Shown here: positions 43,718-54,233 of the stretch, in pieces
Position numbering within the stretch: the stretch's first letter is position 1
How the letters are laid out: the number at the start of each line of letters is the position of its first letter
Assembly: GCF_002102175.1 (NCBI RefSeq)
Contig: NZ_LQOX01000056.1
Coordinates: 1 to 58,952, forward strand
Direction: 5' to 3'
Length of the DNA: 58,952 bases
DNA from: Mycobacterium gastri
GTDB taxonomy: Bacteria > Actinomycetota > Actinomycetes > Mycobacteriales > Mycobacteriaceae
Translations under genes and position numbers: made by a program
Notes under the pieces: model-generated
The model's input: only the letters and a program-made list of their open reading frames with translations
What the model was told of the DNA's origin: nothing
The model's database searches: none

Positions 43718-46700
43718 ATGTCGACTACTACTCGTGACGAGCGCCTCGAACACCGCATCGAAACCCTGATCCACGACGACGCACAGTTCGCCGCCGCCAA
43801 GCCGGACCCGGCAATCGCCGCCGCCCTGGAAAAGCCCGGCCTGGGCCTGCCGGAGATCATCCAGACCGCGCTGCAGGGCTACGCCGACCGGCCGGCGCTC
43901 GGGCAGCGCGCCGTCGAGTACCTCACCGACGCCCGGACCGGCCGCACCTCGTTGCGGCTGCTGCCCCGTTTCGACACCATCACCTACCGTCAGTTCGGGG
44001 ACCGGGTCGATGCGCTGGCGCGCGCCCTAACCCACGACTCGGTGCACGCTGGCGACCGGGTCTGCGTGCTGGGCTTCAACAGCCTCGACTACACCACCAT
44101 CGACGTGGCGCTGGCCATGATCGGGGCTGTGTCGGTGCCGCTGCAGACCAGTGCGGCGGTCACCCAGCTGCAGCCGATCGTGGCCGAGACCGAGCCCACC
44201 GTGATGGCGGCCAGCGTGAGTCAGCTGTCCGATGCCGTAGACGTGCTGTTGAGCGGCCATCTGCCGGCCAAGCTGGTGGTGTTCGACTACCACCCCGAGG
44301 TCGACGACCAGCGCGAGGCGCTCGACACGGCCCGCAATCGGTTGGCGGACACCACGGTGGTTGCCCAGACCCTCAACGATGTCCTGGACCGCGGCGCAAC
44401 GCTGCCGGTGGCGTCGGTTGTCGAGCCGCCCGCGGCGTCGGGCGACAACGACTCGCTGGCACTGCTGATCTACACCTCCGGCAGCACCGGCGCACCCAAG
44501 GGTGCGATGTATCGACAGAGCAACGTCGGCAAGATGTGGCGCCGGTCGAGCAAGAACTGGTTCGGGCCCACCGCGGCGTCGATCACGCTCAACTTCATGC
44601 CGATGAGCCACATCATGGGACGCGGAGTGCTCTACGGCACCCTCGGCAACGGCGGCACCGCATACTTCGCGGCCGAGAGCGACCTGTCGACGCTGCTGGA
44701 GGACCTTCGGCTGGTACGGCCCACCGAGTTGAACTTCGTGCCGCGGATCTGGGAGACCTTGTACGGCGAATACCAGCGCGCGGTCGACCGGCGCTCGATT
44801 GATCCCGGTGACCCCGCCGCCCGCGCGGCCGTCGCAGCCCAGGTCATGGCCGAGCAGCGCCAGGACCTGCTGGGTGGGCGCTACATCTTCGCGATGACGG
44901 GCTCGGCGCCCATCTCCGCGGAGCTGCGGAACTGGGTGCAAGCCCTGCTGGAGATCCCACTGCTCGACGGTTACGGCTCCACCGAGGCCGGGATGGTCTT
45001 GTTCGACGGCGAAGTTCAGCGCCCGCCGGTGATCGACTACAAGCTGGTCGACGTTCCCGATCTGGGGTACTTCAGCACCGACCAGCCGTATCCGCGGGGC
45101 GAGTTGCTACTCAAGACAGAGAACATGTTCCCGGGCTATTACAAGCGGCCGGAGGTTACGGCCGGCGTGTTCGACGCGGACGGCTACTACCGGACCGGAG
45201 ACGTCGTAGCCGAGGTCGCCCCTGACCGGCTGGCGTACGTCGACCGCCGCAACAACGTGTTGAAGCTCGCCCAGGGGGAGTTCGTGACCGTCGCCAAGCT
45301 GGAGGCGGTGTTCGGCAACAGCCCGCTGGTCCGGCAGATCTACGTCTACGGCAACAGCGCGCATCCCTACCTGTTGGCCGTCGTGGTCCCCACCGAAGAA
45401 GCGTTGGCGAGCACTGACATAGCGGCCTTGAAGCCGCTGATCGCCGACTCGCTGCAGACCGTGGCGAAAGAGGCGGGCCTGCAGTCCTACGAGGTGCCGC
45501 GCGACTTCATCATCGAGACAACACCATTCACGCTGGAGAACGGTCTGCTCACCGGTATCCGCAAGCTGGCGTGGCCGAAGCTCAAGCAGCATTACGGCGA
45601 GCGGCTGGAACAGCTTTACACCGAGCTGGCCGCAAGCCAGGCCATCGAGTTGAGCGAGCTGCGGCGCAGCGGTGCCGATGCGCCGGTGCTGGAAACGGTG
45701 AGACGGGCCGCGGCGGCCCTGCTGGGCGCAGCTCTCCCTGCCGATGAATCCGACCTGTCACCCGACGCGCACTTCACCGACTTGGGTGGAGACTCGTTGT
45801 CGGCGTTGACATTCGGCAACCTGCTGCGCGAGATCTTCGACCTCGACGTGCCGGTGGGTGTGATCGTGAGCCCCGCCAACGACCTGCGGGCCATCGCCGA
45901 CTACATCGAGGGCGAGCGGCAGGGTAGCAAGCGGCCCACGTTCGCCGTGATTCACGGCCGGGACGCGCTAGAGGTGTACGCGAGTGACCTCACCCTGGAC
46001 AAGTTCATCGACTCATCGACCCTGGCAGCCGCGCCGGCGCTGCCGCGCCCGAGCGCCGAGGTGCGCACCGTCCTGTTGACCGGCGCGACCGGCTTTTTGG
46101 GCCGCTATCTGGCGCTGGACTGGCTGGAGCGCATGGACCTGGTCGACGGCAAGGTGATCGCCCTGGTGCGGGCGAAGTCGGATGACGATGCCCGGGCACG
46201 CCTGGACAAGACATTCGACAGCGGAGACCCCGAGCTGCTGGCGCACTACCGGCGGCTGGCGGCCGACCACTTGGAGGTCATCGCCGGCGACAAGGGCGAG
46301 GCCGACCTCGGTCTGGACCCGGCGACCTGGCAGCGGCTGGCCGACACGGTCGACCTGATCGTCGACCCGGCCGCTTTGGTCAACCACGTGCTGCCCTACA
46401 GCGAGCTGTTCGGACCCAACGCGCTGGGCACCGCCGAACTGATTCGGTTGGCGCTCACCTCGAAGATCAAGCCCTACACCTACGTGTCGACGATCGGGGT
46501 GGGCGATCAGATCGAGCCGGGCAAGTTCACCGAGGACGCCGACATCCGGCGAATCAGCGCGAGTCGGCAGATCAACGACAGCTACGCCAACGGCTACGGC
46601 AACAGCAAGTGGGCCGGCGAGGTGCTTTTGCGCGAGGCCCACGATCTGTGCGGGCTGCCGGTCGCGGTGTTCCGCTGCGACATGATCCTGGCCGACACCA

Positions 46701-47266
46701 CGTGGGCGGGTCAGCTCAACGTGCCGGACATGTTCACGCGGATGATGCTGAGCCTGGTGGCGACCGGCATTGCACCCGGTTCGTTCTACGAGCTGGACGC
46801 CGACGGCAACCGGCAGCGTGCCCACTACGACGGCTTGCCGGTGGAGTTCATCGCCGAGGCGATCGCGACGTTGGGCGCCCGGGACGGGGACGGTTTCCAG
46901 ACCTACCACGTGATGAACCCCTACGACGACAGCATCGGGATGGACCAGTTCGTCGACTGGCTCGGCTCCCCGACTAATGGGGCCGGATGTGCCATCCACC
47001 GCGTTGACGACTACGGCGACTGGCTGCGGCGGTTCGAGACCGCGTTGCGCGGCCTGCCCGAAAAGCAGCGTCAGGCTTCGCTACTGCCGTTGCTGCACAA
47101 CTACCAGAAGCCTTCGGCGCCGCTCAACGGGTCGATGGCGCCGACCGACCGGTTCCGGGCGGCCGTGCAGGACGCGAAAGTGGGCCCGGACAAGGATATT
47201 CCGCACATCTCGCCGGAGATCATCGCGAAGTACCTCAGTGATCTGCGCTTGCTCGGACTGCTCTGA
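43718..47266 (+). CDS. fadD9: Carboxylic acid reductase (adenylation-carrier-reductase)
   Basis: This 1,182-residue enzyme reduces carboxylic acids to aldehydes with ATP and NADPH. The adenylation domain (~1-640) has [28 protein letters not shown] and YYRTGDVV. The carrier domain has phosphopantetheine Ser693 in LGGDSLSAL. The thioester reductase domain starts with GATGFLG at 789-795. A phosphopantetheinyl transferase elsewhere must activate it. The ATG at 43718 follows AAGGA. It is annotated as fadD9 in M. tuberculosis (Rv2590), but the fused reductase domain makes it a CAR rather than a plain acyl-CoA ligase. Confidence 0.95.
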   Translation: MSTTTRDERLEHRIETLIHDDAQFAAAKPDPAIAAALEKPGLGLPEIIQTALQGYADRPALGQRAVEYLTDARTGRTSLRLLPRFDTITYRQFGDRVDALARALTHDSVHAGDRVCVLGFNSLDYTTIDVALAMIGAVSVPLQTSAAVTQLQPIVAETEPTVMAASVSQLSDAVDVLLSGHLPAKLVVFDYHPEVDDQREALDTARNRLADTTVVAQTLNDVLDRGATLPVASVVEPPAASGDNDSLALLIYTSGSTGAPKGAMYRQSNVGKMWRRSSKNWFGPTAASITLNFMPMSHIMGRGVLYGTLGNGGTAYFAAESDLSTLLEDLRLVRPTELNFVPRIWETLYGEYQRAVDRRSIDPGDPAARAAVAAQVMAEQRQDLLGGRYIFAMTGSAPISAELRNWVQALLEIPLLDGYGSTEAGMVLFDGEVQRPPVIDYKLVDVPDLGYFSTDQPYPRGELLLKTENMFPGYYKRPEVTAGVFDADGYYRTGDVVAEVAPDRLAYVDRRNNVLKLAQGEFVTVAKLEAVFGNSPLVRQIYVYGNSAHPYLLAVVVPTEEALASTDIAALKPLIADSLQTVAKEAGLQSYEVPRDFIIETTPFTLENGLLTGIRKLAWPKLKQHYGERLEQLYTELAASQAIELSELRRSGADAPVLETVRRAAAALLGAALPADESDLSPDAHFTDLGGDSLSALTFGNLLREIFDLDVPVGVIVSPANDLRAIADYIEGERQGSKRPTFAVIHGRDALEVYASDLTLDKFIDSSTLAAAPALPRPSAEVRTVLLTGATGFLGRYLALDWLERMDLVDGKVIALVRAKSDDDARARLDKTFDSGDPELLAHYRRLAADHLEVIAGDKGEADLGLDPATWQRLADTVDLIVDPAALVNHVLPYSELFGPNALGTAELIRLALTSKIKPYTYVSTIGVGDQIEPGKFTEDADIRRISASRQINDSYANGYGNSKWAGEVLLREAHDLCGLPVAVFRCDMILADTTWAGQLNVPDMFTRMMLSLVATGIAPGSFYELDADGNRQRAHYDGLPVEFIAEAIATLGARDGDGFQTYHVMNPYDDSIGMDQFVDWLGSPTNGAGCAIHRVDDYGDWLRRFETALRGLPEKQRQASLLPLLHNYQKPSAPLNGSMAPTDRFRAAVQDAKVGPDKDIPHISPEIIAKYLSDLRLLGLL

Positions 47267-47307
47267 GTACGCGGCTCGAGTAACCCGCGCGGGCCTTACC
47301 CGCTGGC

Positions 47308-47988
47308 TTACACGCTGGCACGGTGGCGGCGCAGGAACCGGCTGCGGTGCTCGGTGCTTCCGGCGTCGCTGCTGGCCGCCGGCATATTTTGTGCCCGCGG
47401 CAGGGTGAGGGCATCGGAATACGTGGCGTCCGAATACGGTTGCGGCGACAATCCGGCCGCGGGTACGTCCGCCGCGGCGGCCGGTTGTTCGGCCGGCGGC
47501 GCGGCCGGCACCGGCCGGACATCGCGGGCCAGCCGGACCGCCAGGCGAGACAGAACCGCGCCGGCCAGGAAGACGACGAGCACCCCCAGGCCGGAGAAGT
47601 AGGCGAGCTCCAGCACGGCGCGCTTGCGATCCGTCACGGCGACCGGATCCCCCACCGATCCGATCCGCAACAGGGGGGCGAACTGGGTGCCGACCACGAA
47701 CCATGCGCCGGCGAGGGCGGCCAGCCAGCCACCGAGCATCGCGATGGCGCGATTGCCGGAAATGATCAGCAGCAGACCCCCGACCGCCGCGGCGACACCC
47801 GGCAACACCTCGAGCCAGCCCCGAGCAGGGGTCCACGCCTGGCCCGGGGTGTAGGCGAAATCGAATCTAGGACCGATGAACGGAATCAGCGCACCCCAGG
47901 CGCCCAGAATCACTAGGAGCAATCCGGTCACCACGCCGCGGGAGCGCGGCATCCGCAACGTCGCGGGGCGGTCTTCTGTGTGCTTCAT
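47308..47988 (-). CDS. Four-helix membrane protein with Pro/Ala-rich tail, unknown function
   Basis: This 226-residue protein has four predicted membrane helices: GVVTGLLLVILGAWGALIPF, VLPGVAAAVGGLLLIIS, IAMLGGWLAALAGAWFVV and YFSGLGVLVVFLAGAVLS. A cytosolic or envelope Pro/Ala-rich tail follows with basic RRHR at the end. The ATG at 47988 has an excellent GAGGAGG ribosome binding site. I do not recognise the family. It converges on the CAR gene and is not part of the M. tuberculosis order at this place. Confidence 0.82.
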   Translation of the reverse strand: MKHTEDRPATLRMPRSRGVVTGLLLVILGAWGALIPFIGPRFDFAYTPGQAWTPARGWLEVLPGVAAAVGGLLLIISGNRAIAMLGGWLAALAGAWFVVGTQFAPLLRIGSVGDPVAVTDRKRAVLELAYFSGLGVLVVFLAGAVLSRLAVRLARDVRPVPAAPPAEQPAAAADVPAAGLSPQPYSDATYSDALTLPRAQNMPAASSDAGSTEHRSRFLRRHRASV

Positions 47989-48171
47989 GGCAGCCTCCTC
48001 GTTAGGTACCGGCTTGGGTACCCGGACGGTCTGGCGATGTAACGCCCGGTCGCGGGATGACTGCCCTATCTGTAGAAACCGCTGACAACGGTTGCCAAAG
48101 TGTCGACAATTACCTTCGGCATTGCTTACAGCTGTGGCGTATGTCACGTAACCGGGTTCGGGAGGGGTTCG

Positions 48172-49818
48172 ATGTCGTTTGTGTTCGCAGTTCCGGAGTT
48201 TCTGACAGCGGCAGCGCAGGATGCGGCCAACATCGGTTCGTCGCTCGGTGCGGCAAACGCCGCGGCAGCATCGTCAACGACAGCGGTGCTGGCGGCCGGT
48301 GGCGATGAGGTGTCGCAGGCGATTACGGCGCTGTTCAACGGCTACGCCGCGCAGTATCAGTCGGTGAGCGCCAAGGCCGCGCAGCTTCACCAGAGTTTTG
48401 TCCAAACCTTGAACGCGGCCAGTGGGGCATATGCGGGCGCCGAGGCGGCTAATGTCACGCCGCTGCAGACGTTGGAGCAGAGCCTGTTGGGCGCCATCAA
48501 CGCGCCCGCCCAGACGTTGTTCGGGCGGCCGTTCATCGGCAACGGCGCGGACGGGACGTCGACAAGTCCCAACGGCGGGGCCGGTGGCATTTTGTACGGC
48601 AACGGCGGAAACGGTTTTTCCCAGACGACCGCCGGACAGCCCGGCGGTGCGGGCGGCTCTACGGGCCTGATCGGCAACGGCGGCAGCGGTGGGGCCGGCG
48701 GGGCCGGTGCCGCCGGTGGGGCCGGCGGCACCGGCGGTTGGCTGATCGGTAACGGCGGCGCCGGCGGCGCCGGCGGCGCGACCGCCACTGTTGGCGGGAC
48801 GGGTGGGGCCGGCGGGGCCGGCGGAAATGCGCCATTGTTGGGCTGGGGCGGCCATGGCGGCGCCGGCGGCGCCGCTCCCTCGGGTACCGGCGGAGCCGGC
48901 TGAGCCGGCGGAGCCGCCGGCTCATTCTTGTCCCTCGGTACTGCCGGCGGTGACGGCGGCGCCGGCGGGACGGGATTGACCGGCGGCAACGGCGGCAGCG
49001 GCGGCCAGGGACAGGGTCTGCTGTTCGGCATCGGCGGTGACGGTGGCGCCGGGGGCACCGCCACCGGCGCCACCGGTGTCGGCGGTGACGGCGGCGCCGG
49101 CGGTGTCGGCGGGGGTCGTTTCTTCGGCCTGGGCGGCAACGGTGGCGCCGGGGGCGCCGCCACCGGCGCCACCGGTGTCGGCGGTGACGGGGGCGCCGGC
49201 GGCGCCGGCGGCGCCGTCTTCGGCTACGGCCAGGCCGGTGCCGGCGGCCTCGGCGGCTACGGCATCTCGAAGGGCGGCGCGGGCGGTATCGGCGGCGTGG
49301 CGGGCACACTCGTCGGGGTGAGTGTCGGCGGCTTCGGCGGCCTCGGTGGTGCCGGCAACGTCGGTGGCGCCGGCGGCCAGGGCGGCGAGGCGGCCGCGCT
49401 CGTCGGTGCGGGCATCGGCGGCGGCGGCGGCCAGGGTGGGTTCGGCCTGATTACCGGCGGCGCCGGCGGCCAGGCCGGCCAGGGCGTGGCGTTCACCGGC
49501 CTGAGCGTCGGCGGTGTCGGCGGATTTGGCGGTGACAGTGTCACGGGCACCGGCGGCAATGGCGGTGCCGGTGGCGACGCCGGCGGCTTCCTCGCCATCA
49601 ACTTCGGCGGCAACGGCGGCAACGCCGGCCAGGGTACAGGCGGTCCTGCCAACGGCGGCAATGGCGGCCGGGTCGGCCTCGTCGACAACGGTGCCTTCAC
49701 CCCAACGCTGTACGGTTTCGGCGGTAACGGCGGCAACGGCGTCAACGGTGGCACCGGCGGCACCGGCGGCACCGGCGGCATCCTTGGCGGCGCCAACGGA
49801 ACCAACGGATCGCCCTAG
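48172..49818 (+). pseudogene. PE_PGRS gene interrupted by an in-frame TGA (PE_PGRS44-like)
   Basis: The ATG at 48172 with GGAGGGG upstream starts a typical PE domain ([20 protein letters not shown]; residues 1-~95), then the [11 protein letters not shown] junction and Gly-Ala-rich PGRS repeats. Codon 244 (48901-48903) is TGA in GTGGAG-stop-AGGAAG. The same frame then continues as clean PGRS to 49818, for 549 codons in all. A truncated 243-residue PE_PGRS may be made. The rest could be reached only by read-through, or the TGA may be a recent mutation or base-calling error. The place between CAR and ruvB is that of PE_PGRS44. Confidence 0.85.
49042..49209 (+). repeat. Direct repeat with 99-bp period inside the PGRS region
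   Basis: Two ~69-bp near-identical copies begin at 49042 and 49141 and encode GGAGG[T/A][12 protein letters not shown]. They reflect a 33-residue duplication, the usual way PGRS domains vary in length. Confidence 0.75.
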
Positions 49819-49826
49819 CGATTCGC

Positions 49827-50873
49827 TTAGTCGAACAGCCCCGGTTGGCCCAGCCCGCTGACCCCGGCCGGCGGGGTCATGCCCAAGTGAGTCCAGGCCA
49901 GCGCGGTGGCCACGCGCCCGCGCGGCGTGCGGGCGATCATCCCGGCGCGCACCAGGAATGGCTCGCACACCTCCTCCACCGTGGCGGCCTCCTCCCCTAC
50001 CGCCACAGCCAGCGTGGAAACCCCGACCGGGCCGCCGCTGAAGCTGCGGGTCAGCGCGGACAGCACCGCGCGGTCCAGCCGGTCCAGGCCCAGCTCGTCG
50101 ACGTCGTAGACCTCCAGCGCGGATTTGGCGACGTCGCGGGTGATCACGCCGTCGGCGCGGACCTCGGCGAAGTCGCGGACGCGCCGCAGTAGCCGGTTGG
50201 CGATCCGCGGTGTTCCCCTGGAGCGCAGGGCGATCTCCGCCCCGGCCTCGACGCCCAGTTCGATACCCAGGATTCCGGCCGAGCGGGCCAGCACCCGCTC
50301 CAGCTCGTGCGGCTCGTAGAAGTCCATGTGCGCGGTGAAGCCGAACCGGTCGCGCAGCGGGCCGGTCAGCGCCCCGGACCTGGTGGTGGCACCGACCAGG
50401 GTGAACGGTGCGATCTCCAGCGGGATCGACGTCGCGCCGGGACCCTTGCCGACCACCACGTCGACCCGGAAGTCCTCCATGGCCAGATACAGCATTTCCT
50501 CGGCGGGCCGGGCGATGCGGTGGATCTCGTCGATGAACAGCACGTCATGCTCGACCAGGTTGGACAGCATTGCGGCCAGGTCGCCCGCGCGTTCCAGGGC
50601 TGGTCCCGACGTCACCCGAAGCGACGACCCGAGCTCGCCGGCGATGATCATCGCCAGCGACGTCTTACCCAGCCCCGGCGGCCCGGACAGCAGAATGTGA
50701 TCCGGTGTGCCGCCGCGGTTCCGGGCTCCCTCGATGACCAGCTGAAGCTGTTCGCGCACCCGGGGCTGGCCGATGAACTCGCGCAACGAGCGGGGCCGCA
50801 GGCTGCCGTCGATATCGCCCTCACCCACGGCCAGCGCCGGCGATACGTCGCGGTCGGATGGTTCGTCGCTCAT
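49827..50873 (-). CDS. ruvB: Holliday junction branch migration ATPase RuvB
   Basis: This 348-residue AAA+ motor has [18 protein letters not shown], Walker [12 protein letters not shown], Walker B FIDEIHR, sensor I GATTR, and the C-terminal winged helix. It works with RuvA on Holliday junctions. The ATG at 50873 overlaps the ruvA stop by four bases; ruvC-ruvA-ruvB form one operon. It converges on the PE_PGRS gene eight bases away. Confidence 0.97.
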   Translation of the reverse strand: MSDEPSDRDVSPALAVGEGDIDGSLRPRSLREFIGQPRVREQLQLVIEGARNRGGTPDHILLSGPPGLGKTSLAMIIAGELGSSLRVTSGPALERAGDLAAMLSNLVEHDVLFIDEIHRIARPAEEMLYLAMEDFRVDVVVGKGPGATSIPLEIAPFTLVGATTRSGALTGPLRDRFGFTAHMDFYEPHELERVLARSAGILGIELGVEAGAEIALRSRGTPRIANRLLRRVRDFAEVRADGVITRDVAKSALEVYDVDELGLDRLDRAVLSALTRSFSGGPVGVSTLAVAVGEEAATVEEVCEPFLVRAGMIARTPRGRVATALAWTHLGMTPPAGVSGLGQPGLFD

Positions 50874-51457
50874 CGGGTCTTGCCCAGTAGCGCCAGGGCG
50901 GCCCGCAAGGCGCCCGACGTCGACGCGTCGGGCTCGCCGGCCAGCACCTTGTCGGTGGCCTCCTCGGCCTGCTTGGCGGCAAAGCCGAGCCCGACGAGGG
51001 CCTCCACCACTGGAGTGCGCACCGTGTGGCCGTTGACCGCTGGAGTGGCCGTCCCCGCCGAACCCACTTTGTCGCGCAACTCCAGCACCATCCGTTCGGC
51101 GCCGCGTTTGCCGATGCCGGGCACCCGCGTCAACGCCGCGACATCGCCGTCGGCCAGCGCCCGGCGCAGCGCCGCGGCGTCGTGTACGGCCAGCGTCGCC
51201 ATCGCCAGCCGCGGCCCGACACCGGAGACCGACAACAACGTCAGGAACAGGTCACGGGCTTCCCGGTCGCCGAAGCCATATAGCGTCATGGAGTCCTCAC
51301 GCACGATCATCGCCGTGACCAGGCGCGCCTCGGTCCCCGGCCGCAACGTCGCCAGCGTCGACGGCGTCGCGTTCACCCGGTAACCGACACCTGCCGCTTC
51401 GATCACCACGTGATCGAGGGCCACCTCCAGTACCTCACCGCGGACCGCGGCGATCAT
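50870..51457 (-). CDS. ruvA: Holliday junction DNA-binding protein RuvA
   Basis: This 195-residue protein has an N-terminal OB domain ([20 protein letters not shown]), two helix-hairpin-helix motifs ([33 protein letters not shown]), and the C-terminal RuvB-binding domain. The acidic pin region is present. The ATG at 51457 overlaps the ruvC stop (ATGA) and its own stop overlaps the ruvB start. The frame upstream is a shadow of ruvC. Confidence 0.96.
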   Translation of the reverse strand: MIAAVRGEVLEVALDHVVIEAAGVGYRVNATPSTLATLRPGTEARLVTAMIVREDSMTLYGFGDREARDLFLTLLSVSGVGPRLAMATLAVHDAAALRRALADGDVAALTRVPGIGKRGAERMVLELRDKVGSAGTATPAVNGHTVRTPVVEALVGLGFAAKQAEEATDKVLAGEPDASTSGALRAALALLGKTR

Positions 51458-52008
51458 CGCGCGGCCTTCAGCTTGGCCAGATAGGCGTGCCGCTGCTGGG
51501 CCGCCAGCGCCTCGGCCCGCGCGATCCGGGCGATCATCGGCGCCCGCCAGCAATGGCAGATCGCCAGCGCCAACGCGTCGGCAGCATCGGCCGGTGTCGG
51601 TTTGGCTTGCAGCGCAAGGATTCTGGTGACCATGGCAGTGACCTGGGCCTTGTCGGCGGAACCGTTGCCGGTGACCGCGGCCTTGACCTCGCTGGGGGTA
51701 TGGAAGTGTACGTCGATGTCGCGTTTGGCCGCCGCCAGGGCGATGACGCCACCGGCCTGGGCGGTGCCCATCACCGTGGTCACGTTCAGCTGGGAGAACA
51801 CCCGCTCGATGGCCAGTACGTCCGGGCGGTGCGTGTCCAGCCAGTGCTCGACGGCGTCGTTGATGGCCAGCAACCGCTTCGACAGCACCGTATCCGAGGG
51901 GGTGCGCACCACGTCGACATCGAGCGCGACGAGGTCCCGGCCCCGTCCGCTTTCCACCAGCGACAGACCGCACCGCGTCAACCCGGGATCGACACCCATC
52001 ACCCGCAC
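51454..52008 (-). CDS. ruvC: Holliday junction resolvase RuvC
   Basis: This 184-residue nuclease has the RuvC acidic residues in [11 protein letters not shown], the Glu in [12 protein letters not shown], and the Asp pair in [15 protein letters not shown]. It cuts Holliday junctions processed by RuvAB. The GTG at 52008 starts the family's MRVMGVDPG. It is the promoter-proximal gene of ruvC-ruvA-ruvB. Confidence 0.96.
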   Translation of the reverse strand: MRVMGVDPGLTRCGLSLVESGRGRDLVALDVDVVRTPSDTVLSKRLLAINDAVEHWLDTHRPDVLAIERVFSQLNVTTVMGTAQAGGVIALAAAKRDIDVHFHTPSEVKAAVTGNGSADKAQVTAMVTRILALQAKPTPADAADALALAICHCWRAPMIARIARAEALAAQQRHAYLAKLKAAR

Positions 52009-52189
52009 CGCATTGCCCCCTTACCAGGCTCCGAACAGCTGTTCGATAGCGTAGCGGGCGGGTACGACATCCGGGGGTAGGACACGCACCCGACGGCAGC
52101 TTCGTCGGGTCGAATTTCGTTACGGCTCCCAGCGTCGCCGAATGCTGTTAACTTAAGGCGCACCTCGCTACCGGTACGAAAGGCTATGC

Positions 52190-52798
52190 GTGGCAACTCT
52201 GCTGATCGTGCTCGCCGCGGCGCTGTTCATAGCCTCCATCGTCGTGCTGATCTTCGCGGTCAAGCGGCCGAAGACGCCGGCCAAGCCAAGCGGGCGCCGC
52301 GATCCGCTGTACGCCGGCGCGATGGAGCAATTCGGGCCCCGGCAGCTGGGCCCGGGCGCGATCGTCAGCTACAGCGGCATCGACTACGTGGTGCGCGGCT
52401 CGGTCACCTACCGTGAGGGTCCGTTCGTGTGGTGGGAGCACCTGCTGGAAGGTGGCGATCAGCCGGTGTGGTTCAGCGTCGAGGAGGACGACGGCCGGCT
52501 CGAAATGGCGATGTGGATGACCCGCAAGGATCTGCAGCTGCAGCCCGGCAGCGTACACGTGGTCGACGGCGTGACGTTTCACGAGGCCGAGCGCGGCCGG
52601 GCCGGCTACACCACGGAAGGTACCACCGGGCTGCCCGCAGGCGGTGAAATGGAGTACGTCGACTACGCCGATGCCGACGAGACGACCTTGTTGTCATTCG
52701 AGCGCTGGGCGCCGGGGTTGCCATGGGAGATTTCCACCGGGAAGTCCGTGTCGGCCGGGGAACTGACGGTGTACCCCGCGCCGCCACCGTCGTCGTAA
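52190..52798 (+). CDS. Membrane protein with DUF4178 domain (Rv2597-like)
   Basis: This 202-residue protein has one N-terminal membrane helix (LLIVLAAALFIASIVVLIFAV), then a basic linker, and a DUF4178 domain (LGPGAIVSYSGIDYVVRGS; FVWWEHLLEGGDQPVWFSVEEDD). The function is unknown. It starts a conserved run of five small genes ending in speE. The vapBC40 pair that stands before this gene in M. tuberculosis is absent here. Confidence 0.85.
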   Translation: MATLLIVLAAALFIASIVVLIFAVKRPKTPAKPSGRRDPLYAGAMEQFGPRQLGPGAIVSYSGIDYVVRGSVTYREGPFVWWEHLLEGGDQPVWFSVEEDDGRLEMAMWMTRKDLQLQPGSVHVVDGVTFHEAERGRAGYTTEGTTGLPAGGEMEYVDYADADETTLLSFERWAPGLPWEISTGKSVSAGELTVYPAPPPSS

Positions 52799-52816
52799 CG
52801 CCGGAGGGTTCGCTCG

Positions 52817-53323
52817 GTGCCGCTTCATCAGCTCGCCGTAGCCCCGGCTGACGTGTCCGGGGCCCGGCTGGGGCTCGCAATCAACATGGCGGTGCCGCAG
52901 CCGCTGGCGGCTTGTCGGCTGGACCACCCCAACGGCGGGTGCGCACTGCTACTCGGCGTATTGGGGGCCTCACACGTCGTCACCGTCGAGCACGCCGACC
53001 GATCCTTCTGCGAGGAGATCTCCTGTAGCGCCGGCCTGCACGGCGGCACACTACCCGACCGTATGCAAGCGCCCGGCTACCGGCTGCGATCCAAAACCGA
53101 TGTGTACGACGAGCAGACATTTCGCCGGCTCGCGGAGGAACTTCGCGAACGTTGCCGGGCCGACACCGGCTGGCTGGGCGGCGTATTTCCCGGCGATGAC
53201 GCCGCATTGACCGCGCTGGTGGCCGAACCCGACGACACCGGCTGGCGCTGGCGGACGTGGCACCTGTATCCGGCAGCATCGGGCGGGACGGTGGTCCGTA
53301 CCAGCAGCCGGTGGCGACCATGA
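52817..53323 (+). CDS. DUF2617 family protein (Rv2598-like)
   Basis: This 168-residue soluble protein has the DUF2617 pattern LGASHVVTVEHADRSFCEEI and AEELRERCRADTGWLGGVFPG. The role is unknown. The GTG at 52817 is 18 bases after the previous stop and its own stop overlaps the next start (ATGA), so the group is translated as an operon. Confidence 0.83.
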   Translation: MPLHQLAVAPADVSGARLGLAINMAVPQPLAACRLDHPNGGCALLLGVLGASHVVTVEHADRSFCEEISCSAGLHGGTLPDRMQAPGYRLRSKTDVYDEQTFRRLAEELRERCRADTGWLGGVFPGDDAALTALVAEPDDTGWRWRTWHLYPAASGGTVVRTSSRWRP

Positions 53324-53751
53324 CCCGAAGCCGCCTTTTTCTGCTGGCCGGCGCGCTCGCCGTGGCCGCCACCGCGTCCTTGGTTGGTGGAATATCGTTG
53401 CTGCACAAGGACATCGGCTCTTATATCAGCAGCCACTATCGCGAGTACTCACGGGACGAGGACGGCGCGCGTTACCTGTGCAGCGGATCACCCCGGCAAG
53501 TGGCCGACAATATCGCCGGCTATGAGCGGCCCGCGGCACGGGCCTCCAGCGGCGGCGCCGAGTATCTGCGCTACGACGAGGACATTGTGACCGTCGGGCC
53601 CGAGGGCACCTCGCCGTGCAGCATCCGCGTCGAAGACTTGGGCGCCAGATACAGCCACGGGGCGTTCGTCTTTCTAGGACCCGGCTTCACTCCCGGATCT
53701 CCGGCGGGCGGCGCGGGAGGCAGCCCCGGCGGTCCGGGCGGGACCAAGTAA
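53320..53751 (+). CDS. DUF4247 family exported protein (Rv2599-like)
   Basis: This 143-residue protein has an N-terminal hydrophobic segment ([19 protein letters not shown]) acting as signal peptide or anchor. The domain has two cysteines (ARYLCSGSP and TSPCSIRV) and a Gly/Pro-rich C-terminus. The function is unknown. The length equals the M. tuberculosis homolog. It is coupled to the preceding gene by a four-base overlap. Confidence 0.83.
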   Translation: MTRSRLFLLAGALAVAATASLVGGISLLHKDIGSYISSHYREYSRDEDGARYLCSGSPRQVADNIAGYERPAARASSGGAEYLRYDEDIVTVGPEGTSPCSIRVEDLGARYSHGAFVFLGPGFTPGSPAGGAGGSPGGPGGTK

Positions 53752-53777
53752 CGCCAGTCAACACAAAGGAGTCAGTC

Positions 53778-54233
53778 ATGTACCTCGCACTCGAACTCGG
53801 CACCGTCAGCCTCGACCCGATCGTCCGCGGCGTCGTCGCGACGATCTTGTACTTCGTGGTCGGCATGGCGGTGCTGATTGCCGGTTTCTTGATGGTGGAC
53901 GTGCTGACGCCGGGCAACCTGCGCAAGTTGATCTTCATCGACCGGCGTCCCAACGCCGTCGTACTGGCCTGCGCGATGTACGCCGCGCTGGCCATCGTCA
54001 TTATCACCGCGATCCGCACCAGCTACAGCCAGCTGACTCAGGGGCTCATCGGGGTGGCGGTGTACGGGCTGATGGGTGTGGCATTGCAAGGGATCGCGCT
54101 GCTGGCCCTGCGCATCGGGGTGCCGGGCAACTTCCATGAGCACGTCGACGAGCCGCGGCTGCATCCGGCGGCGTTCACGACGGCCACCATGCTGTTGGCC
54201 GTGGGAGGTGTGACCGCCGCGGCGCTGTCATGA
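53778..54233 (+). CDS. DUF350 family membrane protein (Rv2600-like)
   Basis: This 151-residue protein has four membrane helices: [60 protein letters not shown] and [19 protein letters not shown]. The ATG at 53778 follows AAAGGAG. DUF350 proteins have no settled function. The stop overlaps the speE start. Confidence 0.85.
   Translation: MYLALELGTVSLDPIVRGVVATILYFVVGMAVLIAGFLMVDVLTPGNLRKLIFIDRRPNAVVLACAMYAALAIVIITAIRTSYSQLTQGLIGVAVYGLMGVALQGIALLALRIGVPGNFHEHVDEPRLHPAAFTTATMLLAVGGVTAAALS

Noticed and set aside
48387..49172. Proline-rich minus-strand frame opposite the PE_PGRS gene, and a similar one at 49257-49805
   Set aside because: Pro repeats are the expected antisense reading of Gly-rich PGRS codons; no start signal is seen.
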